The position numbers were made by a program, and so were the translations under genes. Shown piece after piece: positions 5,587-13,660 of a stretch of 64,000 nucleotides of DNA. Every line of letters starts with the position of its first letter. Position 1 is the first letter of the stretch. A model generated the notes under the pieces. The model had not been told where the DNA came from. It did not search any database and was given only the letters and a program-made list of their open reading frames with translations. Source of the DNA: UBA4636 sp045534575 (lineage in GTDB: Bacteria > Bacillota > Clostridia > Christensenellales > Borkfalkiaceae); the NCBI GenBank assembly GCA_045534575.1, contig JAZSJZ010000005.1, positions 124,001 through 188,000 on the forward strand, read 5' to 3'.

Positions 5587-8160
5587 TTAGTTTGGCGTTA
5601 TGCTAAACTCATAAATATAGGCTTGTGAAGCAGTGTAAGCGCCGGATGGAATATCGGTAAAAATTCTATATTCGCCAGCCGAAACGTTTTCTAAAGTTAT
5701 CGTTTGAATAGTAGAATCGCTGGTGTAGAAGTAAGAAACTTCGCTTTCAACTGAGTTTGTTGCCTCGTCAATAGATAAAATCTTATAAAGTTTGAACGCA
5801 GCAGGACCGTTGTTAGAATTTAAAACAATGGTAATGGTTGAGTTTGCAAAAACTTCAAACATTAAGCACTTGCTACCCTTGTTACCGTAGCCAGAGAGGT
5901 AAACGGCTTTAGTGTAAGTATTGCCACCAAAAGATGCCGAAACGTTGTTAATATCTGTGCTAACGCCAATTTTAATTCCGCCAATTTGAGTAATTTCACT
6001 TTTTCTACCCGTCGAAACGTTAGTTAAATCCATTTTGATTGACGAATTTGAAAGGCTGTTAAACTTCTCCATAACGGCGTTAAATTTTTGCATTTTGGTA
6101 GAGTTAACCAAGGCTTTTTGAGCGTCGCTCAAATCATTAAATGCATTGCTTGCTTGCGTTATTTTGTCTTTATCGGCAAGCGTTGTGCTAGATGCTGAAG
6201 GAAGCGCATCAACCAATTTTTCAAATGCTTCGCTAGCAATGAGGTTGGTTGAAGAAACGTAGGCTTGTTGCAACTCGGCGTATTTTAACGCTTGCTTATC
6301 GCTAGCTACTTCGTAAAGGTTAAGTAAGCGAACGATTTTATCATAGTCGCTAGAAGTTGCGTTTGAAAGCGAACTAACTTGCGCGTTGAAAAGCGTTGTG
6401 AAATTGCTATCGAAATATTGCTTTTTCTCGGCTAAGGTCGATTTTTGAGTAAGTTTATCGGTAAGAAGAGTTGGTAGCGTTTGCGATAAGTTATAAAGTT
6501 CGTAGCAAAGCGTTGCGTTTTCGTCAAACGCGCCCGATTTATTAACCGAGTTAATTTTAGAATCCATATCGCTAGCGTAAAGCGTAAAGTAAGAGTTGAT
6601 ATAGCCTTCTAAAACCGAAAGTTTTTCAAGTTTAGCAATGGTCTCGTTAGATGCAAATAAAATTGCTTTTGCGTGGTAAGTAAGTTTTTGTGCTGTTGCG
6701 CTACTAAGTGAAATCGTTCCAATCTCGCTAATTCCTCTATCAATAATAAGGTTGGCGTCAATAACGTATTGGTCGTAAGATACTGGGTTTGCCATTGCAA
6801 CGGCAACGTCAACCTTGTTAGGACCAACCGTTGAATTTAGGTAAGTTTTAAGGTTTGAAGTTTGGTCAACCGTATAGCGATAAGAAGGGGTGAAAGAACA
6901 AGTGTCGGTTGGGTCTTGGTTAGGTGAAGAGTTAGTATAAACGTTGTTTTCAGCGTTATAGAAACCGTTAATTGAATCTTCCGCCGAAATGATAGGCTTT
7001 TTAGCGTTCTCAAAAATATTATTTTCAACATACATTAAGCACTCAATTCTCGAGTTTGCGGAAGAAGATAAAATATTTTTGTAATAGTTGTTGTAAATAT
7101 GCGCTCTACCACTTCTAACGGCTGGAACTCTTGAGTTGCAGTTTTCAAAAATATTGTGGTGGTAGGTGATAGTTCTATCCGCCCATAAATCATCAGGACC
7201 GCTACCAACAAGGCTAGTTTTCCAAGCGTCGTGCAAGTAGTTGTAAGAAATGGTTACGTGGCTACTTTGGTTTTTAACGTCAATAAGCCCGTCGTAATAG
7301 TCCTTTTCGCCAGAAGATGAAGGGTAATCATTATAAAATTCGCAGTGGTCAACCCAAACATAGTTGCATTGATTGAACTCAAGGCAGTCCTTTTCGTTAA
7401 GTTGACTCCTTGAAGGGTGGTGAATTGTAAGGTTTTGAACGATAACGTTATCGGTTGACTTAAAGTTTACGCCAACCCCATCAAAAATAGCGTTAGAGTT
7501 TGCGCCGATAAGCAATAGGTTATGCGTGTTGTTGAAAACAATTTGCGTTGCGCCCGTGTTTGCTTCGGTAATTTTTGCCGTAACCTTAATAATCGATTTT
7601 GTGCTAGGGTCAACGTTAAGTTTTGAGCGAATGCTCTCTATTGCAGATAAAATTTCATAACCTGTTGCGCACTCGTAAACGTTATCGGCTGATGCGCCAC
7701 GTCCGCCAACCGTTCCTTCGCCGTAACCCTCAGGATACGTTTCAAAAGTTCCTGTCGTTCTTGAAACTTTGGAAGAAAAGCCCATGCTTGAGTCAGTGCC
7801 TAAGTAACTATCGTCAAGTTCTACCATTTGGTAAATGGCGTTAAGTATTGGGAATGAACTTATTGCTTCGGCGTTAGGGTTTTCGGGAACGTAAATAGAA
7901 GAAGATGAAGGCGAATAGTTAAAACTATAAGAATAATCGTTCTTGCTAGAAGAAGAATTGCCTTGCGAATTAGAAGACGACGAGCCTTGATGTGTGTTTG
8001 AATTCTCGCCGTTTTGCGAATTTCCACCGTTTTGTGAATTTCCGCCAACGTAAGACGACGTGCTTTGAGAATTTGAATTTTCACCCGTGTTGTTATTGCA
8101 ACCAACGAGCAAGGTGAAAATTAAAACTAATGACATTAAAATTAAAACTATTTTTTTCAT
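5587..8160 (-). CDS. Secreted pectate lyase (PL1) lipoprotein
   Basis: 857 residues. It has a lipoprotein signal with LVGC (Cys21), then a linker of Asn, Ser, Gly and Gln to about residue 90. A polysaccharide lyase family 1 beta-helix domain spans about 145-430. Family landmarks are WVDHCEF at 269-275 (the Ca-binding aspartate region), DYYDGLIDVK at 287-296 and RVPAVRSGRAH at 344-354 (catalytic arginine region). PL1 enzymes cleave polygalacturonan by beta-elimination. Residues about 480-720 are helical and repeat-like, and the last 125 residues look like a beta-sandwich that could bind carbohydrate. This makes the protein about twice the usual PL1 length. Start: AAGGGGAAATT just before ATG. 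It is monocistronic and suggests surface digestion of plant pectin. Confidence 0.9.
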   Translation of the reverse strand: MKKIVLILMSLVLIFTLLVGCNNNTGENSNSQSTSSYVGGNSQNGGNSQNGENSNTHQGSSSSNSQGNSSSSKNDYSYSFNYSPSSSSIYVPENPNAEAISSFPILNAIYQMVELDDSYLGTDSSMGFSSKVSRTTGTFETYPEGYGEGTVGGRGASADNVYECATGYEILSAIESIRSKLNVDPSTKSIIKVTAKITEANTGATQIVFNNTHNLLLIGANSNAIFDGVGVNFKSTDNVIVQNLTIHHPSRSQLNEKDCLEFNQCNYVWVDHCEFYNDYPSSSGEKDYYDGLIDVKNQSSHVTISYNYLHDAWKTSLVGSGPDDLWADRTITYHHNIFENCNSRVPAVRSGRAHIYNNYYKNILSSSANSRIECLMYVENNIFENAKKPIISAEDSINGFYNAENNVYTNSSPNQDPTDTCSFTPSYRYTVDQTSNLKTYLNSTVGPNKVDVAVAMANPVSYDQYVIDANLIIDRGISEIGTISLSSATAQKLTYHAKAILFASNETIAKLEKLSVLEGYINSYFTLYASDMDSKINSVNKSGAFDENATLCYELYNLSQTLPTLLTDKLTQKSTLAEKKQYFDSNFTTLFNAQVSSLSNATSSDYDKIVRLLNLYEVASDKQALKYAELQQAYVSSTNLIASEAFEKLVDALPSASSTTLADKDKITQASNAFNDLSDAQKALVNSTKMQKFNAVMEKFNSLSNSSIKMDLTNVSTGRKSEITQIGGIKIGVSTDINNVSASFGGNTYTKAVYLSGYGNKGSKCLMFEVFANSTITIVLNSNNGPAAFKLYKILSIDEATNSVESEVSYFYTSDSTIQTITLENVSAGEYRIFTDIPSGAYTASQAYIYEFSITPN

Positions 8161-8277
8161 AATTTCCCCTTAGCCAAACGGCTAAAATTAAGATTTTATT
8201 AATTATAGCATATAATATTAAGAAATAAAAGAGTTTTTAGCAAAAAATAATAATCGCCTTCGACCATTAAAAACTTA

Positions 8278-8306
8278 TTGCAAAAAACTGAAAATTGTGT
8301 TATTAT
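8278..8306 (+). promoter_or_regulatory. Candidate promoter for the acyltransferase gene
   Basis: TTGCAA (8278-8283), a 17-nt spacer and TATTAT (8301-8306) lie about 60 bases before the start. The boxes are near but not at consensus. Confidence 0.45.
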
Positions 8307-8369
8307 ATTAAAGATAGCAAAACAGACTGATTAAGCCACAAAACTTTGGCTAAAAAAGGAATTGTTTTT

Positions 8370-9029
8370 ATGAAAATAATCGATTTGGAAACTTGGAACA
8401 GAAAACAACTTTACGAAAATTTCGGCTCGTTCACAAACCCTTGCGTAGCCGTTGACGTTCGGCTTGACGTTACTAAACTCGTTCGCTTAAAGAAAAAAAC
8501 GGGCGGTTTTTTCGTTCCGTTTTTATATATTTTAATGAGAGCAGTCAACGAAACAAAAGAAGCGCGCCTTCGTGTTAAGGGCGAAAACGTTATCGAACTT
8601 GACCGCACCGACCCAAGTTTTACCGTTCTTTTTGAAGATAACAATTTTGGTTTTTGCTACTCGGTTTTTGACTATGATTATTCCGTTTTTGCTAAGAACA
8701 CAACTTCTGCAATAAATGAAACGATCGAAAATTACAAAAAGGGAATAGTAAACCAAACAAACCATGAAGATTCATACCAAAAAACTTATATTTCTTGCAC
8801 GCCGTGGTATGATATTTTGTCTGTTTCAAACCCAATACCTTACGAGAGCAAAGAACTTCTATCAATCCCACGCCTTAATTGGGGAAAATACGTAAAGGAA
8901 GGCTTTAAATATAAGATGACGCTATCTCTAACTTTTTCTCACGCGCTTATTGACGGGTATCAAATAGGGCTTGTTATAAAGAGCATAGAGAAGATGCTGA
9001 AAGAGCCGTCAAAATATCTAAAAGTATAG
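8370..9029 (+). CDS. Chloramphenicol acetyltransferase-like (CatA family) acyltransferase
   Basis: 219 residues from ATG 8370, which has AAAAAAGGA ending 9 nt upstream; an in-frame TTG at 8346 has no such site. The length equals typical type A CAT. The C-terminal motif SHALIDGYQIG (His191) matches the catalytic HHxxxDGxH region, where histidine activates the acceptor hydroxyl for acetyl transfer from acetyl-CoA. The first His of the usual pair is Ser here. Whether it acetylates chloramphenicol is unknown, and many chromosomal homologues have other or unknown substrates. A repeat element lies directly after its stop, and the TIR-like gene follows after 28 bases, so co-transcription is likely. 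Confidence 0.8.
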   Translation: MKIIDLETWNRKQLYENFGSFTNPCVAVDVRLDVTKLVRLKKKTGGFFVPFLYILMRAVNETKEARLRVKGENVIELDRTDPSFTVLFEDNNFGFCYSVFDYDYSVFAKNTTSAINETIENYKKGIVNQTNHEDSYQKTYISCTPWYDILSVSNPIPYESKELLSIPRLNWGKYVKEGFKYKMTLSLTFSHALIDGYQIGLVIKSIEKMLKEPSKYLKV

Positions 9030-9030
9030 C

Positions 9031-9049
9031 TATAAGTCGATTATCGGGT
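9031..9049 (+). repeat. Dispersed palindrome copy before the TIR-like gene
   Basis: CTATAAGTCGATTATCGGG starts right after the acyltransferase stop codon and ends 8 nt before the ATG of the next gene. Its CGGGTG end is the only purine-rich stretch available as a ribosome-binding site. Confidence 0.7.
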
Positions 9050-9057
9050 GTTTTATT

Positions 9058-10428
9058 ATGAGAGGAAACGTTTTTTTAGGCTGGAATATGAAGCCTGACC
9101 TAGCCTTTAAGGTTAAGGAAAAACTTAAAAAATATGACTTTAACGGAGTGGTGGGCGGTAAGTCGTCTGGCAACTCTGTTGAACACGGCGTTGGGGCTAC
9201 AATTATTAGTCAAATGAGAACTTGTTGTAGCGCTATAATGCTTTTTTCTGCGCGCCCAATTGAAGTTTCGGTGGAGGGTTGTGAAAATAAAGGCGTTTTC
9301 GAATCCTTAAGCCCAAATATGCTTTTTGAACTCGGCTTTTTAATAGGTTCGCTTAGAAAAAACAGAGTTTTCACAGTTTATCTAGATAACGCCGTAAACC
9401 TTGTTCCTAGCGACCTTAAAGGCATGTGGGACTTGGAGATTTCAACAAAAGGCAAGTCTTTAGACGAGGTTGCCGACGAAATTGTTAATATTTTCGTTTC
9501 CGAGCAAACCGATGATATCGGCAAGAACAAAACCTTCCTTATGACCGACCTTTATTGGTTAAAATCTACCATTTTAGATCATATTGAGAGCCCAATTTAT
9601 TACCACACCGAAATGGCTCAACTCGTTTTGACTTATTGCCAAGCAACCTATATGTTCAACGATATGGATAACGCTTGCGAAGTTTTGAAAGAGGTGTTGC
9701 ACTCGGGTATTGAAAACGAGATGCTTCTTCTTGCGCTCAATGCTTCCATTGATTATTATACGGTTTGCGAGCATCTTGAAAACGATGAAGATACGGGCAA
9801 AATGTATTTGCCACGAAAATATTACACTAAGGCGCTTGGCAATTTCCAAAGATACATAGAAGATGCGCTTGAACTTCCAGATTGCGAATTTAAGAGTTTC
9901 TTTTTAATGGTCGTTTACGATTATTTCACGTTTATTAACATGATGTATTACCAAGAGCCTGATTTTGACGAAGAAACTATGCAGTTTAGAGAAAATTCGG
10001 CTCTAAAGTCGATTAAATACGCAGAAGAATTCCGCAATTATAACAACAAAGAAAACGACGAAATTGCGTTTTTATACGAGGCTTATACCTATCGAAACAT
10101 TGCTCTTTTTTACCGCATGCATAACTTAAACGAAAAGGCTCAACAAGCGTTTGAAGATTCTAAGGTTTGTAGATATAAACTTTTTAAATTCTTCTTAAAT
10201 AACGACCTTGATTCTAACATTACCGAGCAAATCAAGATGGAATATTATTTAGGTCTTTCCGATAACCTCGAGGAGGTTGACCCTCTTGAGCAAAGAAAGA
10301 GAATTAGAGAAATTGAAATTTATCTTCAAGAGGCTAAAAACATTTCTTACGATAGAGATTTCTTGAACCGTATGATTGAAGATAAGTTAAATCTAGTTAA
10401 GCAAAAGAAAAAAACTGAAGCGGTATGA
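9058..10428 (+). CDS. TIR-like (CAP12/Pycsar-type) domain protein with helical C-terminus
   Basis: 456 residues. The first 150 resemble the predicted nucleotide-binding TIR-like domain (PF10137 type): NVFLGWNM at the first strand, a hydrophobic strand SAIMLFSA at 58-65, then SPNMLFELGFLIGSL at 85-99 and VPSDLKGMWDL. Glu91 of FELG is the candidate catalytic glutamate if the domain cleaves NAD. Residues about 155-445 are helical with TPR-like spacing (NEKAQQAFEDSKVCRYKLF). Related domains act as NAD-depleting effectors in cyclic-nucleotide phage defence, but no cyclase is seen nearby, so a defence role is inference. The last 4 bases overlap bioY (ATGA). The Shine-Dalgarno is poor and lies in the repeat at 9031. 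Confidence 0.65.
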   Translation: MRGNVFLGWNMKPDLAFKVKEKLKKYDFNGVVGGKSSGNSVEHGVGATIISQMRTCCSAIMLFSARPIEVSVEGCENKGVFESLSPNMLFELGFLIGSLRKNRVFTVYLDNAVNLVPSDLKGMWDLEISTKGKSLDEVADEIVNIFVSEQTDDIGKNKTFLMTDLYWLKSTILDHIESPIYYHTEMAQLVLTYCQATYMFNDMDNACEVLKEVLHSGIENEMLLLALNASIDYYTVCEHLENDEDTGKMYLPRKYYTKALGNFQRYIEDALELPDCEFKSFFLMVVYDYFTFINMMYYQEPDFDEETMQFRENSALKSIKYAEEFRNYNNKENDEIAFLYEAYTYRNIALFYRMHNLNEKAQQAFEDSKVCRYKLFKFFLNNDLDSNITEQIKMEYYLGLSDNLEEVDPLEQRKRIREIEIYLQEAKNISYDRDFLNRMIEDKLNLVKQKKKTEAV

Positions 10429-10952
10429 AAACTAAGTTCGTAGTTTATTCTGCGCTATCCACGTGTTTTATAGTGGTCTGTTCGCTGATTGCAATTCCAG
10501 CCGTTGTGCCGATAACTTTACAAACTTTTGCAATTTTTCTAATCGCTTTAACGTTTAATCTAAAAGTTTCGCTAATTTCACTTTCAGCCTATCTTATTTT
10601 AGGGATAATCGGGCTTCCTGTTTTTTCTAACTTTTCTGCGGGCTTTCAAGCGATAGTAGGTCCAACGGGTGGCTATCTTTTAGGGTTTTATCTTCTTGTT
10701 TTTAGCGTTGCGCTATTTAAGAAAATTATTTCAAAAAAATACGTTAACGGGCTTATAGGCGGGCTTTTTGGTTTAGTTTTGCTTTATTTGTTTGGAACAG
10801 CGTGGTATTTATTAATCTATTTGAGAAGTAGTTTAGCGTCTTTTTTATCTGCTCTTTACGTTTGCGTTTTGCCGTTTATTGTTGGAGATATTTTAAAACT
10901 TTTGCTAGCTGTAGCAATTTGCGAAAGGTTAAAGAAAATTATAAAAATTTAG
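10425..10952 (+). CDS. bioY: BioY-type biotin ECF transporter S component
   Basis: 175 residues and six hydrophobic helices, with the BioY hallmarks VPITLQTFAIFLIAL near residue 30 and GPTGGYLLGF near 81. BioY is the substrate-binding membrane subunit of the biotin energy-coupling-factor importer; the shared EcfA/T module is not in this window. Its start overlaps the upstream TIR-like gene by ATGA, so translation is coupled. Codons 107-115 (NGLIGGLFG) are encoded by a stretch identical over 26 bases to the intergenic repeat downstream of acpP. No biotin-dependent regulator or synthesis gene is adjacent. Confidence 0.9.
   Translation: MKTKFVVYSALSTCFIVVCSLIAIPAVVPITLQTFAIFLIALTFNLKVSLISLSAYLILGIIGLPVFSNFSAGFQAIVGPTGGYLLGFYLLVFSVALFKKIISKKYVNGLIGGLFGLVLLYLFGTAWYLLIYLRSSLASFLSALYVCVLPFIVGDILKLLLAVAICERLKKIIKI
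10743..10770 (+). repeat. Dispersed palindrome copy inside bioY
   Basis: It contains CGGGCTTATAGGCGGGC followed by TTTTTG. From 10745 the match to the intergenic copy after acpP (55349-55378) is unbroken for 26 bases. It lies in frame within a glycine-rich membrane segment. Confidence 0.7.
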
Positions 10953-11001
10953 TAATATTATTTTAAGTATTTTAAAGAAGGCTTAGTCATATATTAGGTA
11001 T

Positions 11002-11985
11002 ATGAAAAAGCCCTCTTTTTTTATTTGTTTGATTTTAACTATTGTTATAGTTTTTATAACCGTTTTTGCGTTAAACGATAAGACCAACAACAAAGATAAT
11101 TTGGAATTTAATACGATAGAAATTTGGCAAGTAGATACGTTCGAAGGCGGAATTGGTTCAAGAGCTAGTTTTCTAAAAAGCGTTGCAAAAGAATACGAAA
11201 AGAAAAATAAAATGGTTTTGTTTTCAGTTCGGCAAATGACTTTGGAAGGAACAATAAAAGCATTAAAAGATGGTAGCGTTCCAGATATTATCTCTTATGG
11301 CGTTGGGCTTAGCGAAATTAAACCTTACTTAAAAGAGATAACGGCTAAAATAGAGTCGCCGTTTACTGAGAGCGAAGAAGGAAAAGTTTTAGCCGTTGGC
11401 TGGGCGTATGGGTTGTATGTAAAAATTGATAAAAAGGGGCAAAAGGGAGAAAAACTAATCGTTTCTCAAAATACTTTTACACAGCCACTTTTTAGCTACT
11501 ATTATAATAATTTAGAGTATGACGAAATTGAGGTTTTACCGCCAAAAGATGCGTATTCAAAGTTTAATTTGTCAAAAAATTGTTCGCTACTTGGCACTCA
11601 AAGAGATTTATTTAGGCTAAGCCAAAAAAGCGTTGAGATTGATTTTGAGCCCCTAGGCGGTTTTTCCGACCTTATTCAATACGTAAGCATTTTATCAAAA
11701 GAGACGAAAAAGTTAAAAATTTTGAATGAATTTGTCGAACTATTATTTGGCGAAATTCAAGAAAAAATCCCGTCGTCAATCGGGCTTATTCCTGTTTCGA
11801 ATTTATCGAAAATTGTCGATAATGAAGTTATAGGCACACTTATTGGCGTTAAAATAGATAAAACCATTAGCGTTTTTACAAAAAACGAAGCGCTTTTTTC
11901 ACTGCAGAGGGATGCTTTTTATAATATTAAAAACAACGAGTTTTTAAAAGTTATTGCAAAAAGCAACGTTAAATTATTGAAATAA
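11002..11985 (+). CDS. Extracellular solute-binding-like protein with N-terminal anchor
   Basis: 327 residues. An uncleaved signal anchor lies at about 5-24 (FFICLILTIVIVFITVFAL) with no lipobox Cys. After it come IEIWQVDTFEGGIGSRASFL, a long helix, and KDGSVPDIISYG. These match the opening of family 1 ABC solute-binding proteins, where the first domain reads I-x-W and the ligand cleft precedes PDI. It is shorter than the usual 400-plus residues and there is no permease gene next to it, so it may be a sensor or scavenging protein. Start ATG 11002 has only AGG at 10996 and AAGAAGG farther up. The call is from fold-level resemblance. Confidence 0.55.
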   Translation: MKKPSFFICLILTIVIVFITVFALNDKTNNKDNLEFNTIEIWQVDTFEGGIGSRASFLKSVAKEYEKKNKMVLFSVRQMTLEGTIKALKDGSVPDIISYGVGLSEIKPYLKEITAKIESPFTESEEGKVLAVGWAYGLYVKIDKKGQKGEKLIVSQNTFTQPLFSYYYNNLEYDEIEVLPPKDAYSKFNLSKNCSLLGTQRDLFRLSQKSVEIDFEPLGGFSDLIQYVSILSKETKKLKILNEFVELLFGEIQEKIPSSIGLIPVSNLSKIVDNEVIGTLIGVKIDKTISVFTKNEALFSLQRDAFYNIKNNEFLKVIAKSNVKLLK

Positions 11986-12020
11986 AATTATTATTGTTGT
12001 AAAATATAAGGAGATAAAAA

Positions 12021-12887
12021 TTGTATCAAGCGTTTTTAGATGAGTTTAAAGGCTTAACCATTATAAAGGGTGCATCGCTTAAAAAATACAACTCTTTTAG
12101 AGTTGGCGGTAGAGCCGACCTTTTAGTTTTTCCATCCACCATTGAAGATTTTCAAAACGTCTTAAAGTTTATAAAAGGCAAGTTTAATTACTATATTTTA
12201 GGTGCAGGTAGCAACGTTCTTGTTAGCGAAAACGGCTTTCACGGCATTGTAATTTCGACCGAGAATTTAAGAAGAATTTCTCTTAATGGTAGCATTGTTT
12301 GTTGCGAGTGCGGGGCGAAAATGGCTGACGTTATTAAACTTTGCCAAGATAATAGTTTTGGTGGGCTTGAGTTTTTGGTTGGAATTCCCGGGAGTGTTGG
12401 CGGAATGGTAGCCATGAACGCTGGCTGTTTTAATAAAAGCGTGAGCGATCTTATTTGCTATGTTGTTGGCGAGAACGGAGTTTATAACAAAAAAACTTGT
12501 TGCTTTGATTATCGTTCATCTCGTTTTTTAGATGGTGAGGCAGTTTTTAAGGTGGCGTTTAAACTTAAAGTTAGCGAGCAAGAAACCATTGAATATAAAA
12601 TTTCAAAATTTTTGCAAACAAGGCGCAAAACTCAGCCAAAAGGTCGGTCGTTAGGTTCGTGTTTTTTAAACGAAGGATTTTTTGCTGGCAAAGTCATTGA
12701 TAGTTGCAACCTTAAAGGCTATAGAATAGGCGGGGCGTTCGTGTCAAACGAGCACGCTAACTTCATAATAAGCGATAACGCAACTGCTGACGATATTTTT
12801 AAACTTATTAATCACATAAAAAAAGTTGTTTTTGAAACGACTGGAATAGTTTTGCACGAAGAAATAAAATACATAGGCGAATTTTAA
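12021..12887 (+). CDS. murB: UDP-N-acetylenolpyruvoylglucosamine reductase MurB
   Basis: 288 residues. It reduces UDP-GlcNAc-enolpyruvate to UDP-MurNAc with NADPH and FAD in peptidoglycan synthesis. Visible motifs are NSFRVGGRADLLVFP at 28-42, GAGSNVLVSENGF in the FAD domain, GLEFLVGIPGSVGG, YRSSRF, and QPKGRSLGSCFLN, where Ser is the proton donor. LHEEIKYIG at the end carries the catalytic Glu. The compact type with YRSS fits Gram-positive MurB. The start is TTG 12021, supported by AAGGAGAT at 12008-12015. Its stop shares one base with the next gene (TAATG), so murB, PHP and whiA form a coupled operon. Confidence 0.95.
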   Translation: MYQAFLDEFKGLTIIKGASLKKYNSFRVGGRADLLVFPSTIEDFQNVLKFIKGKFNYYILGAGSNVLVSENGFHGIVISTENLRRISLNGSIVCCECGAKMADVIKLCQDNSFGGLEFLVGIPGSVGGMVAMNAGCFNKSVSDLICYVVGENGVYNKKTCCFDYRSSRFLDGEAVFKVAFKLKVSEQETIEYKISKFLQTRRKTQPKGRSLGSCFLNEGFFAGKVIDSCNLKGYRIGGAFVSNEHANFIISDNATADDIFKLINHIKKVVFETTGIVLHEEIKYIGEF

Positions 12888-13660
12888 TGAAAATTAACTT
12901 TGATTACCACACCCATACTAAATTTAGCCACGGCAAGGGCACGATTTTAGAAAATGCCCTTTCCGCAAAAGAAAAGGGCTTAAAAGGCATAACCATTTCA
13001 GACCATGGTTTTTCTCACCCTGCTTTCGGGATGAGAAGGTGGCGTCTTGATAAGATGAAAAGTCAATGTTTAGAAGCGGAAAGGCAAACGGGAATCAAAG
13101 TTAATTTAGGAATTGAATCGAACATTTTAGGCGAAAGAGGCAGAATTGACGTAAAAGAAAAAGATTACGAAAAGTTAGATATGATTTTAGCCGGCGTTCA
13201 TAGGATGATTTTCTTTGATACCGTTGCAGATTTTTGCAAGTTGCACTTATCTAACATTTTCTGTTCTACTTTTAAGCAAAAACCGGCAAAATGGCTAATT
13301 GATTATAACACTAAAGCCTACGTAAATGCCATAAAGAACAACCCAATCGATATTTTAACGCATATGAATTATCTCGTTTACGCTGACGCAAAGACGGTTG
13401 CCAAGGCGTGTGCTGACTATGGAACGTATATCGAGATAAACACCAAAAAAATCCACCTGTCTTTAGAAGAGTGGCAAGACGTGATTGATACGGGCGTAAA
13501 CTTTGTTATCGACTCGGATGCGCACTCGCCTTCAAGAATAGGTGATACCAAACTTTTTGAATCTCAAAGCGAATATATTAATTTTCCGCTTGATAGGATT
13601 CACAACGTGGGGGACAAGAGTCCTAGCTTTAGATTTAAAGCGTTTAAGGAAAAATTATGA
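12887..13660 (+). CDS. PHP-domain metal-dependent hydrolase
   Basis: 257 residues with the PHP signature set: HTHTKFSHGKG near the N-terminus, ISDHG at about 39-43, a GIES glutamate near 77, a HMNY motif in the middle and IDSDAHSPSRIGD near 207. These residues bind the trinuclear metal site of histidinol-phosphatase-like and YcdX-like phosphoesterases. No histidine genes are near, so a general phosphatase or phosphodiesterase role is more likely than HisK. It sits between murB and whiA with a 1-base overlap upstream and a 4-base overlap downstream, as in many Clostridia. Confidence 0.88.
   Translation: MKINFDYHTHTKFSHGKGTILENALSAKEKGLKGITISDHGFSHPAFGMRRWRLDKMKSQCLEAERQTGIKVNLGIESNILGERGRIDVKEKDYEKLDMILAGVHRMIFFDTVADFCKLHLSNIFCSTFKQKPAKWLIDYNTKAYVNAIKNNPIDILTHMNYLVYADAKTVAKACADYGTYIEINTKKIHLSLEEWQDVIDTGVNFVIDSDAHSPSRIGDTKLFESQSEYINFPLDRIHNVGDKSPSFRFKAFKEKL

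Noticed and set aside
7623..7844. Plus-strand frames opposite the pectate lyase and leuS genes
   Set aside because: They are antisense shadows without ribosome-binding sites, and their composition mirrors the real genes.
8370..9029. Calling the acyltransferase a chloramphenicol resistance gene
   Set aside because: Only fold-level motifs match; the His pair is changed and chromosomal homologues often have other substrates.
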